From JADHUC01 sp964623055 (GTDB taxonomy: Bacteria > Planctomycetota > Planctomycetia > Pirellulales > Pirellulaceae), in NCBI GenBank assembly GCA_964623055.1, contig CAZURK010000019.1, positions 1 to 64,000 of the forward strand: a stretch of 64,000 nt of DNA, given 5' to 3'. The notes under the pieces are model-generated. The model had not been told where the DNA came from. It was given only the letters and a program-made list of their open reading frames with translations, and did not search any database. Numbering within the stretch: position 1 is the first letter of the stretch; each line of letters starts with the position of its first letter. Shown one piece after another: positions 17,614-27,105 of the stretch. The translations under genes were made by a program, and so were the position numbers.

Positions 17614-20235
17614 ATGACAAGACTCGTTCTGGCGGTCATCGTGATACTCTGTGCCGCTCGCGGCGAAGCTGTTCGTGGACAGGACGATACTGTGACGTTG
17701 GCGAGTTCCTCGATGCTCGTCGAGATCGACCCCGCGTCCGGGAACTGGTCTCTATTGGACAAGCGGTCAGGAGTTCGATGGCCGTCTCAAGGAACTGCGG
17801 CAATCGGGACCGCGCCAGCTTTGACGGGCGCGTTTCGACAGGCCGACCGCGGCGAACGCAGCGTGCGTCTGTTGAACGAGAAAGGCGCGGCCGTGACGTT
17901 CGAGTTGGGCGACGACGGCGGATCGCTTGTGATCCGCTACGAGGGCAAAGATGTGGGTGATGTCCGCGTCCTGGAAGACGCACTGACCGTCACCGACGCC
18001 GAGGACGGCTACGTGATTGTCCCTTGCCGCGAGGGTTTGCTGATTCCGGCGAACAGCGGCGTTGCCTTTCGGCGCACCTTCGGCACGTCGGACTATGAAG
18101 GTTGCCACATGAATATGCTCGGGCTGCTCAAGCGAGGTGCGGCGCTCGTGGTGAGTTGGGAAGACGCTTATGTGTTTCCGGAAGTCCGAAGCACGTTGCC
18201 GACCGAACAGCAGCAGTCTCAGCGACTAACAACGACGATCAACTTGCGGCGATCGCCACGGTCGCTGCGGATCACTCCGTTGGGCAAGGGCGACTGGAAC
18301 ACTGTGGCTGCTGGATATCGCCGCATCGCCGAAGGGAAGGGACTGGCTGTCACCCTTGGAGAGAAGATCCAACGGGACCCGCGGGCCGAACTCCTGTTGG
18401 GCGCGAGCGATTTCAAGCTCTGGACTTGCCTGGCGCGCCGCATGAACGAAGAGAGCACTAAGGAGGAATCGGTCCACGTGCGGTGGACCTTTGACGAAGC
18501 CGCCGCGATTGCCGAGCATCTTCATAACGACCTCGAAATTGACCGGTGCCTTTTCATGCTCGGCGGCTGGACGGAAGGCGGCTACGACTGCCGTCATCCT
18601 GATAACCTGCCAGCCAACCCCGAGTGCGGCGGCAACGAAGCCTTGGCCGATGCCATCCGCCGCATTCAGCAGCTCGACTTCGTGGCTTGCCTGCACGATA
18701 ACTACCAGGACATGTACCGCGACGCGAAGAGTTGGGACACGGCGGCGATCGAAAAACGCGCGGACGGCTCGCTGATTCAAGGAGGACGGTGGCTGGGCGG
18801 CAGGGCATTCATGGTGTGTGCCCAGAAACAGATCGAGTACGCCATGCGGCCGCAGAACCTTCCAGAAATCCAGAAGCTGTTCGGTCCCTGGTCCTACTTC
18901 ATCGACACCACGTACGCCGTAGGCCCCCGCGAGTGCGCCGACCCAAATCATCCGCTGGGCCGAAACGACGACATCGACTTGAAATGCCGGCTGAGTGACG
19001 AAGCCCGCAAGCTGTTCGGACTGTTCGGCAGCGAATGCGGACGGGAGTGGGCGCTGCCGCACAGCGACTTCTTCGAGGGGCTGGTTGGAGTGTCTGGACG
19101 GTACTTCCACAATCTGGACCCGGCCACTTTGGGCGCCACGGTTATACCGTTCTGGGAGATGGTCTATCACGACTGCCAGATCTGCTATGGCAAGTACGGC
19201 TACGCGGCCGACCGTTCGGCCGAGTACGTTGCTCACCATGTCCTTTGTGCCCGGCCGCTCCACTACCATTCCGTCCCGGACCATCTCTATTGGACTGATG
19301 GGGCAACTGAACAGGACACCAGCGATCTGGTGCAAGCGAGCCCGCGCGTCGTCGGTGTGGAACCGGTTGACGACCGGGCCTTTCGAATTCGATACGCCTG
19401 GGCAGTGGGCGAAGACCTCGCCGGTCGGGCCACGTCCCAGTGGCGAGTGTTCGTGCACTTCGACGCATCGGGCAAAATCAAGTTTCAAGACGACCACTCG
19501 CCGCAGCCTCCGGTCGCCCAATGGCGCAAGGGGCAAACCGTCGAGATTGGTCCACACGTCGTCCACGTGCCTCGGTCGTTCCAGGGTGAGGCGGTCGACG
19601 TCTACATCGGTCTGTTCAATCCCCAGAACGCCTCGGATCGAGTGCGCCTGCCAGACTGTGGCCGCGATCGGCGGATTCTGGTTGGTCGGCTTGTCGTGAA
19701 GCCGCAAATCAGGTTTGTGCCCGTCGGTGACCTGCCGCGTCCGGGCAAGTCCTGCTTTGCGCGAACCGACCAGGGTTGGGCCGGGGGCCTTCATCCGCTC
19801 GATGCCTTCCTGAAAACTACCCACGAGGTGCTCGGGCCACTTCACCGATGCACCGGCCACGACCGACTCACCCGCCTCGAATTCTTGACGCCCGATAGGG
19901 CAGTCCGCCGCGCGACGTACGGAGAGGGCAGGAACGCCACAGCGGTGGTCGTCAATTTCGGGCAGAGCGAGGCTTCGATTCAGTCGGCACTCGGCGGCAC
20001 GGTGTTGCTGCCCCGCTGGGGATTCGTGATCGAGAGCCCTCGATTCGCTGCGTTCTACGCCAAGCAATGGAACGAAAAGAGCTATCCTGATGGTGCCCTG
20101 TTCACCGTTCAGGTAGTCCGGGGCGAAAACCTCGAACGGGCCACACAGGTACGGCTCCTTCACGGATTTGGCGATCCGGAAATCATATGGCGGGGCGCCG
20201 CTCATAGCGTTCGTCGCCAGCAGATCATCGACTAG
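17614..20235 (+). CDS. Large secreted protein, probably a glycosidase-like barrel, family not recognised
   Basis: The ATG at 17614 starts a signal peptide (MTRLVLAVIVILCAARGEAV). An in-frame ATG at 17485 would prefix 43 residues read from a palindromic repeat and was rejected. The 873-residue protein opens with beta-sandwich-like sequence (SSMLVEIDPASGNWSLLDKR) and then a barrel-like part: VRWTFDEAAAIAEHLHNDL, CLFMLGGWTEGGYDCRHPD, VACLHDNYQDMYRDAK, FIDTTYAVGPRECADP, and ALPHSDFFEGLVGVSG. Asp/Glu-rich strand ends such as HDNYQDMY look like a glycosidase active site, but I cannot name a family. The C-terminus is again beta-rich. Tandem placement after the propeller gene (166 nt) suggests a shared polysaccharide or glycoprotein context. 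Confidence 0.88.
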   Translation: MTRLVLAVIVILCAARGEAVRGQDDTVTLASSSMLVEIDPASGNWSLLDKRSGVRWPSQGTAAIGTAPALTGAFRQADRGERSVRLLNEKGAAVTFELGDDGGSLVIRYEGKDVGDVRVLEDALTVTDAEDGYVIVPCREGLLIPANSGVAFRRTFGTSDYEGCHMNMLGLLKRGAALVVSWEDAYVFPEVRSTLPTEQQQSQRLTTTINLRRSPRSLRITPLGKGDWNTVAAGYRRIAEGKGLAVTLGEKIQRDPRAELLLGASDFKLWTCLARRMNEESTKEESVHVRWTFDEAAAIAEHLHNDLEIDRCLFMLGGWTEGGYDCRHPDNLPANPECGGNEALADAIRRIQQLDFVACLHDNYQDMYRDAKSWDTAAIEKRADGSLIQGGRWLGGRAFMVCAQKQIEYAMRPQNLPEIQKLFGPWSYFIDTTYAVGPRECADPNHPLGRNDDIDLKCRLSDEARKLFGLFGSECGREWALPHSDFFEGLVGVSGRYFHNLDPATLGATVIPFWEMVYHDCQICYGKYGYAADRSAEYVAHHVLCARPLHYHSVPDHLYWTDGATEQDTSDLVQASPRVVGVEPVDDRAFRIRYAWAVGEDLAGRATSQWRVFVHFDASGKIKFQDDHSPQPPVAQWRKGQTVEIGPHVVHVPRSFQGEAVDVYIGLFNPQNASDRVRLPDCGRDRRILVGRLVVKPQIRFVPVGDLPRPGKSCFARTDQGWAGGLHPLDAFLKTTHEVLGPLHRCTGHDRLTRLEFLTPDRAVRRATYGEGRNATAVVVNFGQSEASIQSALGGTVLLPRWGFVIESPRFAAFYAKQWNEKSYPDGALFTVQVVRGENLERATQVRLLHGFGDPEIIWRGAAHSVRRQQIID

Positions 20236-20532
20236 GATCCGAGCTGGTTTGTCGAGTTCAGCGGGCACGGCGAGAAGGGCCCAGTCCGGTTGTTAGAAAT
20301 GGAATCTCCACGCGGTTGGGAAGGCATAGGTTGCATTGATGCAATACTGATATTTGCACCGATTTGTCTTCCAGCCGAGCAAGCGAAAGAATCGCTACCA
20401 CCCATCGCTGTGGGTTTGACACCGTGTTCGCAGATGTTATTTTCCGGCAATGTGCCTCACAACTCGGCCGTTGATTTCCGATCCTAATTTCTGTCTAATC
20501 AGAGACTTTAATTCTGCCTGAACGGAGCCGTC

Positions 20533-21852
20533 ATGGGAACATCTGCACTAATCGTTGCGATCAGCGCCGGTATCGCAGGGGGGACTATCCCCGACAAAGT
20601 CATCCAGAAGCAAGAACAGACTTTCCAGCGTTACTGGGGTACGGACTTCGTCTGGAAGTTCGACGAACTGCCTGCTAAGGGCAATGTGCCGAAACACCGC
20701 GTCCCGTATTCCGGTTTCATCTATCCGGACCGAGGAGGCGGCACAACCTCTGCAATGCGCAAATACGATCTCGCGTACCACCGTGGCCGGTCCGCCGCCG
20801 CGTCGTGGGAACGGTGGGATACGAGTCCCCAGAGGAACAGGCCCAGTAACCAGCGTTTTGGGGCCTTCCTGTTCGGCCCCAGACGAGTACCACACTGGTA
20901 CGGCCACTGCAACGGCTGGACCGCCGCGGCGATTCGCCACGCCGAGCCCACCAAGAGCGTCCGGCGCAACGGCGTCGTGTTCACGCCCGCGGATATCAAA
21001 GGCCTACTTGCCGAAATCTACATCTACAATGAAACGTTGAACGTGGCCGGATCGAGCTACACAATCAATCCGGGTACGTTTCACGCCATCATCGGAAATT
21101 GGCTCGGACGCGGGTTGCATCCCGTGGGCATGGAGGCCGACCCAGGTGAAGAGAAGTGGAACTACCCCATCTATGCGTACGCCTATTCCTCTGCCAAACG
21201 TCAGAACAATCAAGTGGAAGTCAAGATTAACCTAGCCTACGCGAAGGACAGCAACGGCGAGTATAACGAGAGCCCACGCGCCCGTCGCGTCAAGTACTTC
21301 CACTATACGCTGAGCCTGAACCAAGACGGCGAAATCATCGGAGGCTACTTCCATCGTGACAGCGCCTTCATCGACCTGCTTTGGATCCCCGTTAATCCAA
21401 AACAGGGCGGGCAGAGGGACAACGAACGCGGTAACCCCTACGTGAACGTGAAAGAAGTACTGGCGATTTGGCGCGCGTCGGTCGACGAAGACGTGCGCAA
21501 GAAGTGGCCGGTCATTGATCTGGCGCCGGAAGATCAAATCCTCGATGTCGGCGCCATCGAGGGTCTTGTGCCCGTCCAGAGTTTGGTCAAGGCTCGAGAG
21601 GCGCAGGCGGCCATCGCAGCCAAAGAGGCCGAGTCGGATGAAACCGACACGGAGCCGGTAGCCGCTAAAACTGCCGGCGAGCCCGCTTCCGACGAAACCG
21701 CTAACGAGCCAGCTTCCGCCGAGACGGCCGGCGAGCCGGCTGCGGCCGAGACCGGGAGCGAGTCAACCACTGAGGAAGAGCCCGCCAGCGAGCGGGTCGC
21801 CGCCAAGCCAGACGCCGTCGAACTGGTTCCCCCGGAAACCACGGCTGAATAG
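20533..21852 (+). CDS. Transglutaminase-elicitor-like protein with acidic repeat tail
   Basis: The ATG at 20533 has CGGAGCCGTC upstream. Residues ~30-340 contain HWYGHCNGWTAAAI (Cys126), the layout of a papain-like transglutaminase nucleophile, and TPADIKGLLAEIYIYNETLN, NPGTFHAIIGNWLGRGLH, WNYPIYAYAY and RRVKYFHYTLSLNQDGEIIG that supply His and Asp candidates. This pattern recalls the transglutaminase elicitor family of oomycetes and some bacteria, which cross-links protein Gln and Lys; that assignment is from memory. The last ~75 residues are low complexity (AGEPASDETANEP-like repeats), rich in Ala/Glu/Thr/Pro, as in wall or matrix anchors. The N-terminus (TSALIVAISAGIAGG) is only a weak signal peptide. 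Confidence 0.75.
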   Translation: MGTSALIVAISAGIAGGTIPDKVIQKQEQTFQRYWGTDFVWKFDELPAKGNVPKHRVPYSGFIYPDRGGGTTSAMRKYDLAYHRGRSAAASWERWDTSPQRNRPSNQRFGAFLFGPRRVPHWYGHCNGWTAAAIRHAEPTKSVRRNGVVFTPADIKGLLAEIYIYNETLNVAGSSYTINPGTFHAIIGNWLGRGLHPVGMEADPGEEKWNYPIYAYAYSSAKRQNNQVEVKINLAYAKDSNGEYNESPRARRVKYFHYTLSLNQDGEIIGGYFHRDSAFIDLLWIPVNPKQGGQRDNERGNPYVNVKEVLAIWRASVDEDVRKKWPVIDLAPEDQILDVGAIEGLVPVQSLVKAREAQAAIAAKEAESDETDTEPVAAKTAGEPASDETANEPASAETAGEPAAAETGSESTTEEEPASERVAAKPDAVELVPPETTAE

Positions 21853-21978
21853 GGAGAACCACAGGGCGCTATGCCCCTGTTAGCCTTCGCAAAGATCTTC
21901 AAGGGCGGATTCCCGTAGCATACAATGCTGGGTGGGAATCCGCTCTTTCATTGTCTGATCTGCACAGCGGGGGCGACC

Positions 21979-24900
21979 ATGGAAAACGATCGAGCAGCCC
22001 GTGGGGCGCTACGGTTTTGGGCAACGCCGTTAGAGACCTTGGTAGCCGGATTCGCTAGAATTCGGGTGTTGGAGGCCAGATCCCTGAAGTCTTGCGACTT
22101 CAGCTACAACCGAGTGCCCCTGTTTGACGGCGTTGGACGTTGGGGCGTGGTCTTGCTGGCCGGGCTGCTTTGTGTCGCGGCATCGTTCAACCTCGGGACC
22201 GCGCGCGGCCAATCTCCGAAGAAAGCGGCCAGTTCTTTTCTGGTTCCCGCCTATGCCTACGATCGCGGCGTTAATATCGAGGCCTGCACATCCACCACAT
22301 CTCGGTACGTGGACGCAGAACCGATGATCGGCAATCGACGGTACCCGACCTACGTCGAGTACGACATCGACTTTCCCGTCGCCGCGAAATACGCGTTACA
22401 TATTCGCTACGCGGCCCACACGGCTCGGCCGCTTCAACTTTCTCTTGATGGCCAGGATCTCGGCTTGGCCTGCCGCACGCCGACCGGCGGCTGGAATACC
22501 AGCAAAGCTACGTGGGAAGAAACGTGCGACGTGAGCGTCACACGGGGCAAGCATACGGTGAAGTTGTCTAGCGACGGCTATTTCCCGCACGTGGTCACCC
22601 TGCGTTTCGATTCCCCGGTGGCGTTCCCCAAGGACTGGAAGCTCCATCGGCCCGACGCGCGAAGTCTGCCTCCACCTCCACCCGTACCAACCGATGTGAA
22701 AGTCGATGCGCTACGTCTAGCGATCCGTGACCTCGCCGAAACCTACGGGGCAGAATACCCCAACGGATCGCAGTACCTCGGACGGCTGGACGAGTTGGCG
22801 GCGAAGATGAAGGAACTCCCCGCCAACGCGACTGCAGAGCTGCAGGCGCTGAAGGAGGCGTTGGTCGCTTTGCGACGCGAGGCGTTGTTGGCCAATCCGC
22901 TACTGGACTTCGATCGATTGTTGCTGGTGAAACGGGGCACCAGTTCTCCGAGTCTGGGTTTGCCGCGCAACTGGGAGAGCAATTCCAGCTTGGCCAAGGC
23001 AGGTTACGACGACCAGATCGCGGTGCTTTCACCGGTCACTCCCGGCGGTCAGATCGACACGCTGTTCCGGCCAGCGAACAGCGAGTTCGTGGGCGACGTG
23101 GATCTGCATTTCGATGCCGACCGGATGTTGTTCTCGATGCCGGGGGACAATGGCCGTTGGCAGGTGTTTGAAATCCGCGCCGACGGGTCCGGCCTGCGCC
23201 AACTCACTGGAGAACAGCCCGATGTGGACAGCTACGACGCCTGTTATTTGCCGGATGGCAGGGTCATATTCACGTCGACCGCCTGCTACATCGGCGTTCC
23301 TTGCGTGACGGGTGCATCGCACGTGGCGACGTTGTATGTGATGGATGCCGACGGCGGCAACATTCGCCAACTGTGTTTCGACCAGGAGCACAACTGGTGC
23401 CCAACGATGCTGAACAACGGCCGAGTGCTGTACAGCCGCTGGGAATACACCGACACGCCCCACAGCAACACACGTCTGCTGTTCCACATGAACCCGGACG
23501 GCACACAGCAGATGGAGTACTACGGCAGCAACTCCTATTGGCCTAACTCGATCTTCTATGCTCGGCCGATTCCCGATCACCCAACCCAAGTAGCCGGCAT
23601 CGTCGGCGGGCACCACGATCACCCGCGGATGGGTGAGTTGGTCATATTCGATCCGGCGCTCGGCCGCTTCGAGGCCGATGGAGCCGTGCAACGAATTCCG
23701 GGGTACGGCCAGAAGGTCGAGCCGACCATTGCCGATGGGCTGACCCGAGACAGTTGGCCGAAATTCCTGCATCCGTACCCACTGAGCGATGAGTACTTCT
23801 TTGTTTCCTCCAAGCCCACGCCGACATCGCTCTGGGGAATCTACCTGGTCGACGTGTTCGACAACATGCTGTTGATCGCCGAGTCGCCCGGGTACGCGTT
23901 GCTGGAACCAGTGCCGTTTCGCGAAACATCTGTTCCACCGGTGATCCCCGACAACGTTGATCTCACGCGTCAGGACGCCGAGGTCTATATCCCTGACATC
24001 TACGTGGGAGACGGGCTGAAGGGAATACCGCGGGGCACCGTCAAAGCCCTGCGGCTGTTCACCTATCACTTCGCCTATCACAACCTGAGCGGTTCGATGG
24101 GCGTGGTGGGCATGGACGGCCCCTGGGACATCAAACGGGTGATTGGCACGGTGCCGGTCTTCGAGGACGGTTCGGCCAGGTTCCGCGTCCCGGCTAACAC
24201 GCCCATCGCGCTCCAGCCGTTGGACGACCAGGGAAAAGCCCTGCAGCTTATGCGAAGCTGGATGACGGCCATGCCCGGCGAGTTCCTTACCTGTGCCGGC
24301 TGCCATGAAAGCCAAAACACGGCTCCGCCGACCAAGCAGACGATAGCCCTTGAGAAACCACCGGCAGAGATCAAATCCTGGTACGGGCCAATGCGAGGTT
24401 TCGCTTACGCCCGTGAGGTCCAGCCAGTGATCGATAGACACTGCGTCGGCTGCCACGATGGCCGGCCGCAGCCGGACGGCGTCCGGCTCGCAGATTTGCG
24501 GGGCACGGAGAAGATCTCCGACTACCGTATCCACGGCATGGCCGCCATGGGTGGCCGTTTTTCGGTTGGCTACGCCGAATTGCATCGCTTTGTCCGGCGA
24601 CCGGGACTGGAGAGCGACTATCACCTGCTTACGCCCATGGAATTCCACGCCGATACCACGCAACTCGTGCAGATGCTGGCCAGAGGCCATCAAGGCGTTG
24701 AGCTGGACGCCGAGGCATGGGACCGTCTGATTACCTGGATCGACATGAATTGTCCCTACCACGGAACGTGGGGCGAGGATGTGGGTGATCCCGGCCGGCA
24801 ACGACAACGCCGCCGCGATCTATTGAAGAAATACGGCAACGTGGACGATGACCCAGAGGCCATACCTCCGCCCGATCCCAATTCAATCTACGCCGCGTCA

Positions 24901-25893
24901 ATCGAGCCGATCATGGTTAGCTCCAGTAGGTCCCGCTCGGCAAGTGGGACCTACCAGCCGGCAGAAACACCATCGTCTGTCCGATGCGGCAACTGGTCGT
25001 TCGATGCTGCAGAAGCGAAACGACGCCAACAATCAGGCGGCCCTCCTTGGCAACGATCGGTCGAATTGGGCGACGGACTGACCATGCAATTGGTCCTTAT
25101 CCCGGCAGGCGAGTTCGTTATGGGCAATGCCCTCGGCGCCGCTGATGAGCGTTCATTAACAAAACTACGGATCGCAAAGCCGTTCTGGATCGGCGCATGC
25201 GAAGTGACCAATCGGCAGTACGCGCAATTCGACCCCAATCACGACAGCCACTTCGAGTCGATGCTCAGCGCCTGCCACGGTGTCCACGGACACCCTGTGA
25301 ATCGGCCGGAACAACCCGTGGTGCGAGTATCCTGGCGCCAAGCGATGGCCTTTTGCCGTTGGCTGTCGGAGAAGACGGGCTACCGGATTTCGCTGCCCGC
25401 CGAGGCCCAGTGGGAATACGCCTGCCGCGCCGGTACGGCAACGCCTATGTATTACGGCGACCTGGACACCGATTTCTCGCAGTTCGCCAACATGGGCGAC
25501 GCTAAGCTGAGCCACTTGGCCCGAGATTGGTACATCCTGGACAAGCCGATCGAAAGCCCAAGCAAGTACGACGACTGGATCCCGAAGGACCCTCGGTTTG
25601 ACGACGGGGCAGTGCTATCGATCGCCCCGGGCAAGTACCAGCCCAACGCATGGGGATTGTATGACATGCACGGCAACGTGGCCGAGTGGACCACAACAGA
25701 CTACGGACCGCATCCCCCGGGCCCAGTCGATAGTCTTGACACCGCCACAACTGATGGTCGCAAAGTCGTGCGCGGCGGTTCGTGGCGAGACCGGCCTAAG
25801 CGGTGTACGTCAAGCTTCCGCCTGAGCTACGCGCCCTACCAATGCGTCTACAACGTCGGCTTCCGCGTGATGTGCGAAGAGCGCGATCGGTGA
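21979..25893 (+). CDS. HzsA-like (hydrazine synthase alpha-related) di-haem propeller protein fused to an FGE-fold domain
   Basis: About 1304 residues. The start is uncertain: ATG 21925, ATG 21979 (GGGGGCGACC upstream) or GTG 22114 after a palindrome; the hydrophobic stretch GVVLLAGLLCVAASF suggests export in all cases. Order: beta-sandwich (YVEYDIDFPVAAKYALHIRY); helical linker; TolB-like propeller typical of HzsA relatives (FEIRADGSGLRQL, LPDGRVIFTSTAC, LYVMDADGGNIRQL); c-haem motifs CAGCH (~772) and CVGCH (~822); then at ~983 a palindrome-encoded linker SRSRSASGTY; then a sulfatase-modifying-factor (FGE) fold with IPAGEFVMGN, WIGACEVTNRQYAQF, LPAEAQWEYACRAG, GLYDMHGNVAEWT and RGGSWRDRPKRC. 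At the FGE active site the first catalytic Cys position is Asp; the second Cys is present. Likely periplasmic redox or binding protein. Confidence 0.87.
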   Translation: MENDRAARGALRFWATPLETLVAGFARIRVLEARSLKSCDFSYNRVPLFDGVGRWGVVLLAGLLCVAASFNLGTARGQSPKKAASSFLVPAYAYDRGVNIEACTSTTSRYVDAEPMIGNRRYPTYVEYDIDFPVAAKYALHIRYAAHTARPLQLSLDGQDLGLACRTPTGGWNTSKATWEETCDVSVTRGKHTVKLSSDGYFPHVVTLRFDSPVAFPKDWKLHRPDARSLPPPPPVPTDVKVDALRLAIRDLAETYGAEYPNGSQYLGRLDELAAKMKELPANATAELQALKEALVALRREALLANPLLDFDRLLLVKRGTSSPSLGLPRNWESNSSLAKAGYDDQIAVLSPVTPGGQIDTLFRPANSEFVGDVDLHFDADRMLFSMPGDNGRWQVFEIRADGSGLRQLTGEQPDVDSYDACYLPDGRVIFTSTACYIGVPCVTGASHVATLYVMDADGGNIRQLCFDQEHNWCPTMLNNGRVLYSRWEYTDTPHSNTRLLFHMNPDGTQQMEYYGSNSYWPNSIFYARPIPDHPTQVAGIVGGHHDHPRMGELVIFDPALGRFEADGAVQRIPGYGQKVEPTIADGLTRDSWPKFLHPYPLSDEYFFVSSKPTPTSLWGIYLVDVFDNMLLIAESPGYALLEPVPFRETSVPPVIPDNVDLTRQDAEVYIPDIYVGDGLKGIPRGTVKALRLFTYHFAYHNLSGSMGVVGMDGPWDIKRVIGTVPVFEDGSARFRVPANTPIALQPLDDQGKALQLMRSWMTAMPGEFLTCAGCHESQNTAPPTKQTIALEKPPAEIKSWYGPMRGFAYAREVQPVIDRHCVGCHDGRPQPDGVRLADLRGTEKISDYRIHGMAAMGGRFSVGYAELHRFVRRPGLESDYHLLTPMEFHADTTQLVQMLARGHQGVELDAEAWDRLITWIDMNCPYHGTWGEDVGDPGRQRQRRRDLLKKYGNVDDDPEAIPPPDPNSIYAASIEPIMVSSSRSRSASGTYQPAETPSSVRCGNWSFDAAEAKRRQQSGGPPWQRSVELGDGLTMQLVLIPAGEFVMGNALGAADERSLTKLRIAKPFWIGACEVTNRQYAQFDPNHDSHFESMLSACHGVHGHPVNRPEQPVVRVSWRQAMAFCRWLSEKTGYRISLPAEAQWEYACRAGTATPMYYGDLDTDFSQFANMGDAKLSHLARDWYILDKPIESPSKYDDWIPKDPRFDDGAVLSIAPGKYQPNAWGLYDMHGNVAEWTTTDYGPHPPGPVDSLDTATTDGRKVVRGGSWRDRPKRCTSSFRLSYAPYQCVYNVGFRVMCEERDR
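22041..22107. repeat. Palindrome family 3 copy at the 5' end of a coding region
   Basis: Left arm 22041-22066 (GTAGCCGGATTCGCTAGAAT core) and right arm 22082-22107 (reverse complement GTAGCTGAAGTCGCAAGACT) are imperfect inverted repeats homologous to the perfect copy near 47.4 kb. It is read through if translation starts before 22114. Confidence 0.7.
24926..24954. repeat. Palindrome family 1 copy lying in frame inside a CDS
   Basis: 12-bp arms GTAGGTCCCGCT and AGTGGGACCTAC (one G:T) around the family loop CGGCA. In the coding frame, from 24925, it reads as SRSRSASGTY, joining the haem module to the FGE-fold domain. Confidence 0.88.
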
Positions 25894-25962
25894 GTGGAAC
25901 GCGGCACACATCGTAGAGACCGAGGATGAGCTTCACGCCGCTTCCTCGGTGGCGGCACCTTC

Positions 25963-26937
25963 CTAGTCTGCCGAGCCGTCGAGAATCCGCGGGGTTGCGA
26001 TTAGAATCACTTCCTTTGCCGACGTCGACGTTTCGGCCTTTAGCCCACCCAGTACGACAGGCTGACCGCTTTTTGCAGTCACGGTCGTCTGGGCCGTGGT
26101 GACGTCCACAATAGACGCGCCCGCACCATCATTCCCTACGACGTCCGATTTCTCTAAGTCGATCTCCATGGTCACCCGGTTGTCGTCGCAGATGCGAGCC
26201 GTCACCCCAAGGATCAGCCCCACGTTTTCATATTCGACATTTGACGTCCGCCCCCGCTCGGTGACGGTTGTTTTCACAGTCGGCCCTCGCCGCCCGAATT
26301 GAACGAACGCTGCCTGGTTGTTAACCGCGGTCACCGTTGGCCGTGCAAGGATTTCGACGTTGGGGCTTTTCTTAAGTTCCTCGATCAGTGTAGCCACCGC
26401 CTCCTGCGAGGGTTCGATCTCGCTGAACTTAGCCAGCGGGCTCTCGGCGGCGGCCTTGTCCTCGCGGTCAACCACAGCAATCAAAGCTTCGATTACCACG
26501 CTCTTCGGCTGTTCGTCAATCTTCTCAATCAGTAGTTCGACTTCGTCCAACATCGAAGGGGTCGCGCTTACCAACAAACGGTTGCCGATCGGCTCCGCGA
26601 CGACTGTCACCTCGTCCATCCGTGACGGCCGTTCGTCTTTAAGCAACTTGTTAATGCTCTCGGCTACATCGAACGCAGGTGTGTCCCTTAGGTTAATCAC
26701 CTTGCGCACCCGCTCGACGGCCTTCTTCGGAGGATTCTCGACACGTCGCAGCCTTGGGACATTGGGATCCACCTTCACCGGTCTCCACGCCGGCACTGGC
26801 TTGGCCGGGGCGGCTGCCCGGATCTTTGCCTTCGGGGGCGCTATCTCGACTTTCGCGGCCTTGGGGGGCTGCTGCGCAACGGCCGCGGCCAGCCCGACTA
26901 ACACGACCACTGTCAGGATGGGTAGGGATCTTCTCAT
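25963..26937 (-). CDS. Small exported secretin-domain protein (type II/III secretion family)
   Basis: The ATG at 26937 has AAAGGAGCAGCG upstream. A signal peptide (RRSLPILTVVVLVGLAAAV) precedes a Lys/Pro/Ala-rich linker. Then come a secretin N-type KH-like module (FDVAESINKLLKDERPSRMD, IGNRLLVSATPSMLDEVELL) and a short secretin domain (SPNVEILARPTVTAVNNQAA, YENVGLILGVTARI, TTVTAKSGQPVVLGGL, EVILIATPRIL). At 324 residues it is about half the size of GspD or PilQ and lacks their N0/N2 modules and a visible pilotin segment. No secretion ATPase or pseudopilin gene is near. A minimal outer-membrane ring or a soluble relative are both possible. Confidence 0.85.
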   Translation of the reverse strand: MRRSLPILTVVVLVGLAAAVAQQPPKAAKVEIAPPKAKIRAAAPAKPVPAWRPVKVDPNVPRLRRVENPPKKAVERVRKVINLRDTPAFDVAESINKLLKDERPSRMDEVTVVAEPIGNRLLVSATPSMLDEVELLIEKIDEQPKSVVIEALIAVVDREDKAAAESPLAKFSEIEPSQEAVATLIEELKKSPNVEILARPTVTAVNNQAAFVQFGRRGPTVKTTVTERGRTSNVEYENVGLILGVTARICDDNRVTMEIDLEKSDVVGNDGAGASIVDVTTAQTTVTAKSGQPVVLGGLKAETSTSAKEVILIATPRILDGSAD

Positions 26938-27105
26938 GACGCTGCTCCTTTTGTGTGTGCCTGTCAAATATTGTCCTACCCAAACGCCGCTAGTGCAAGT
27001 TCTATATCAGTACCTCACATGCAAACAGGACAAGGCACTTCTGTCGCGATCGTTTTGTGGGGCCGGCAGAATAGAAAATCCCGGCCAGTGAGAGCGGCCA
27101 ATCGG

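Noticed and set aside
18226..20268. 680-codon minus-strand frame
   Set aside because: Antisense shadow of the large secreted protein at 17614-20235; no signal peptide or motif.
20290..20487. Possible 65-residue gene in the gap before the transglutaminase-like gene
   Set aside because: No ribosome-binding site, no motif, and a minus-strand frame of equal length overlaps it. I see nothing certain in the 297-nt gap.
23029..24807. 592-codon minus-strand frame
   Set aside because: Antisense to the HzsA-like/FGE fusion, which has haem and propeller motifs on the plus strand.
25093..25893. FGE-fold domain considered as the activator of the nearby sulfatases
   Set aside because: The first catalytic Cys position is Asp, and the domain sits in a haem-carrying fusion.
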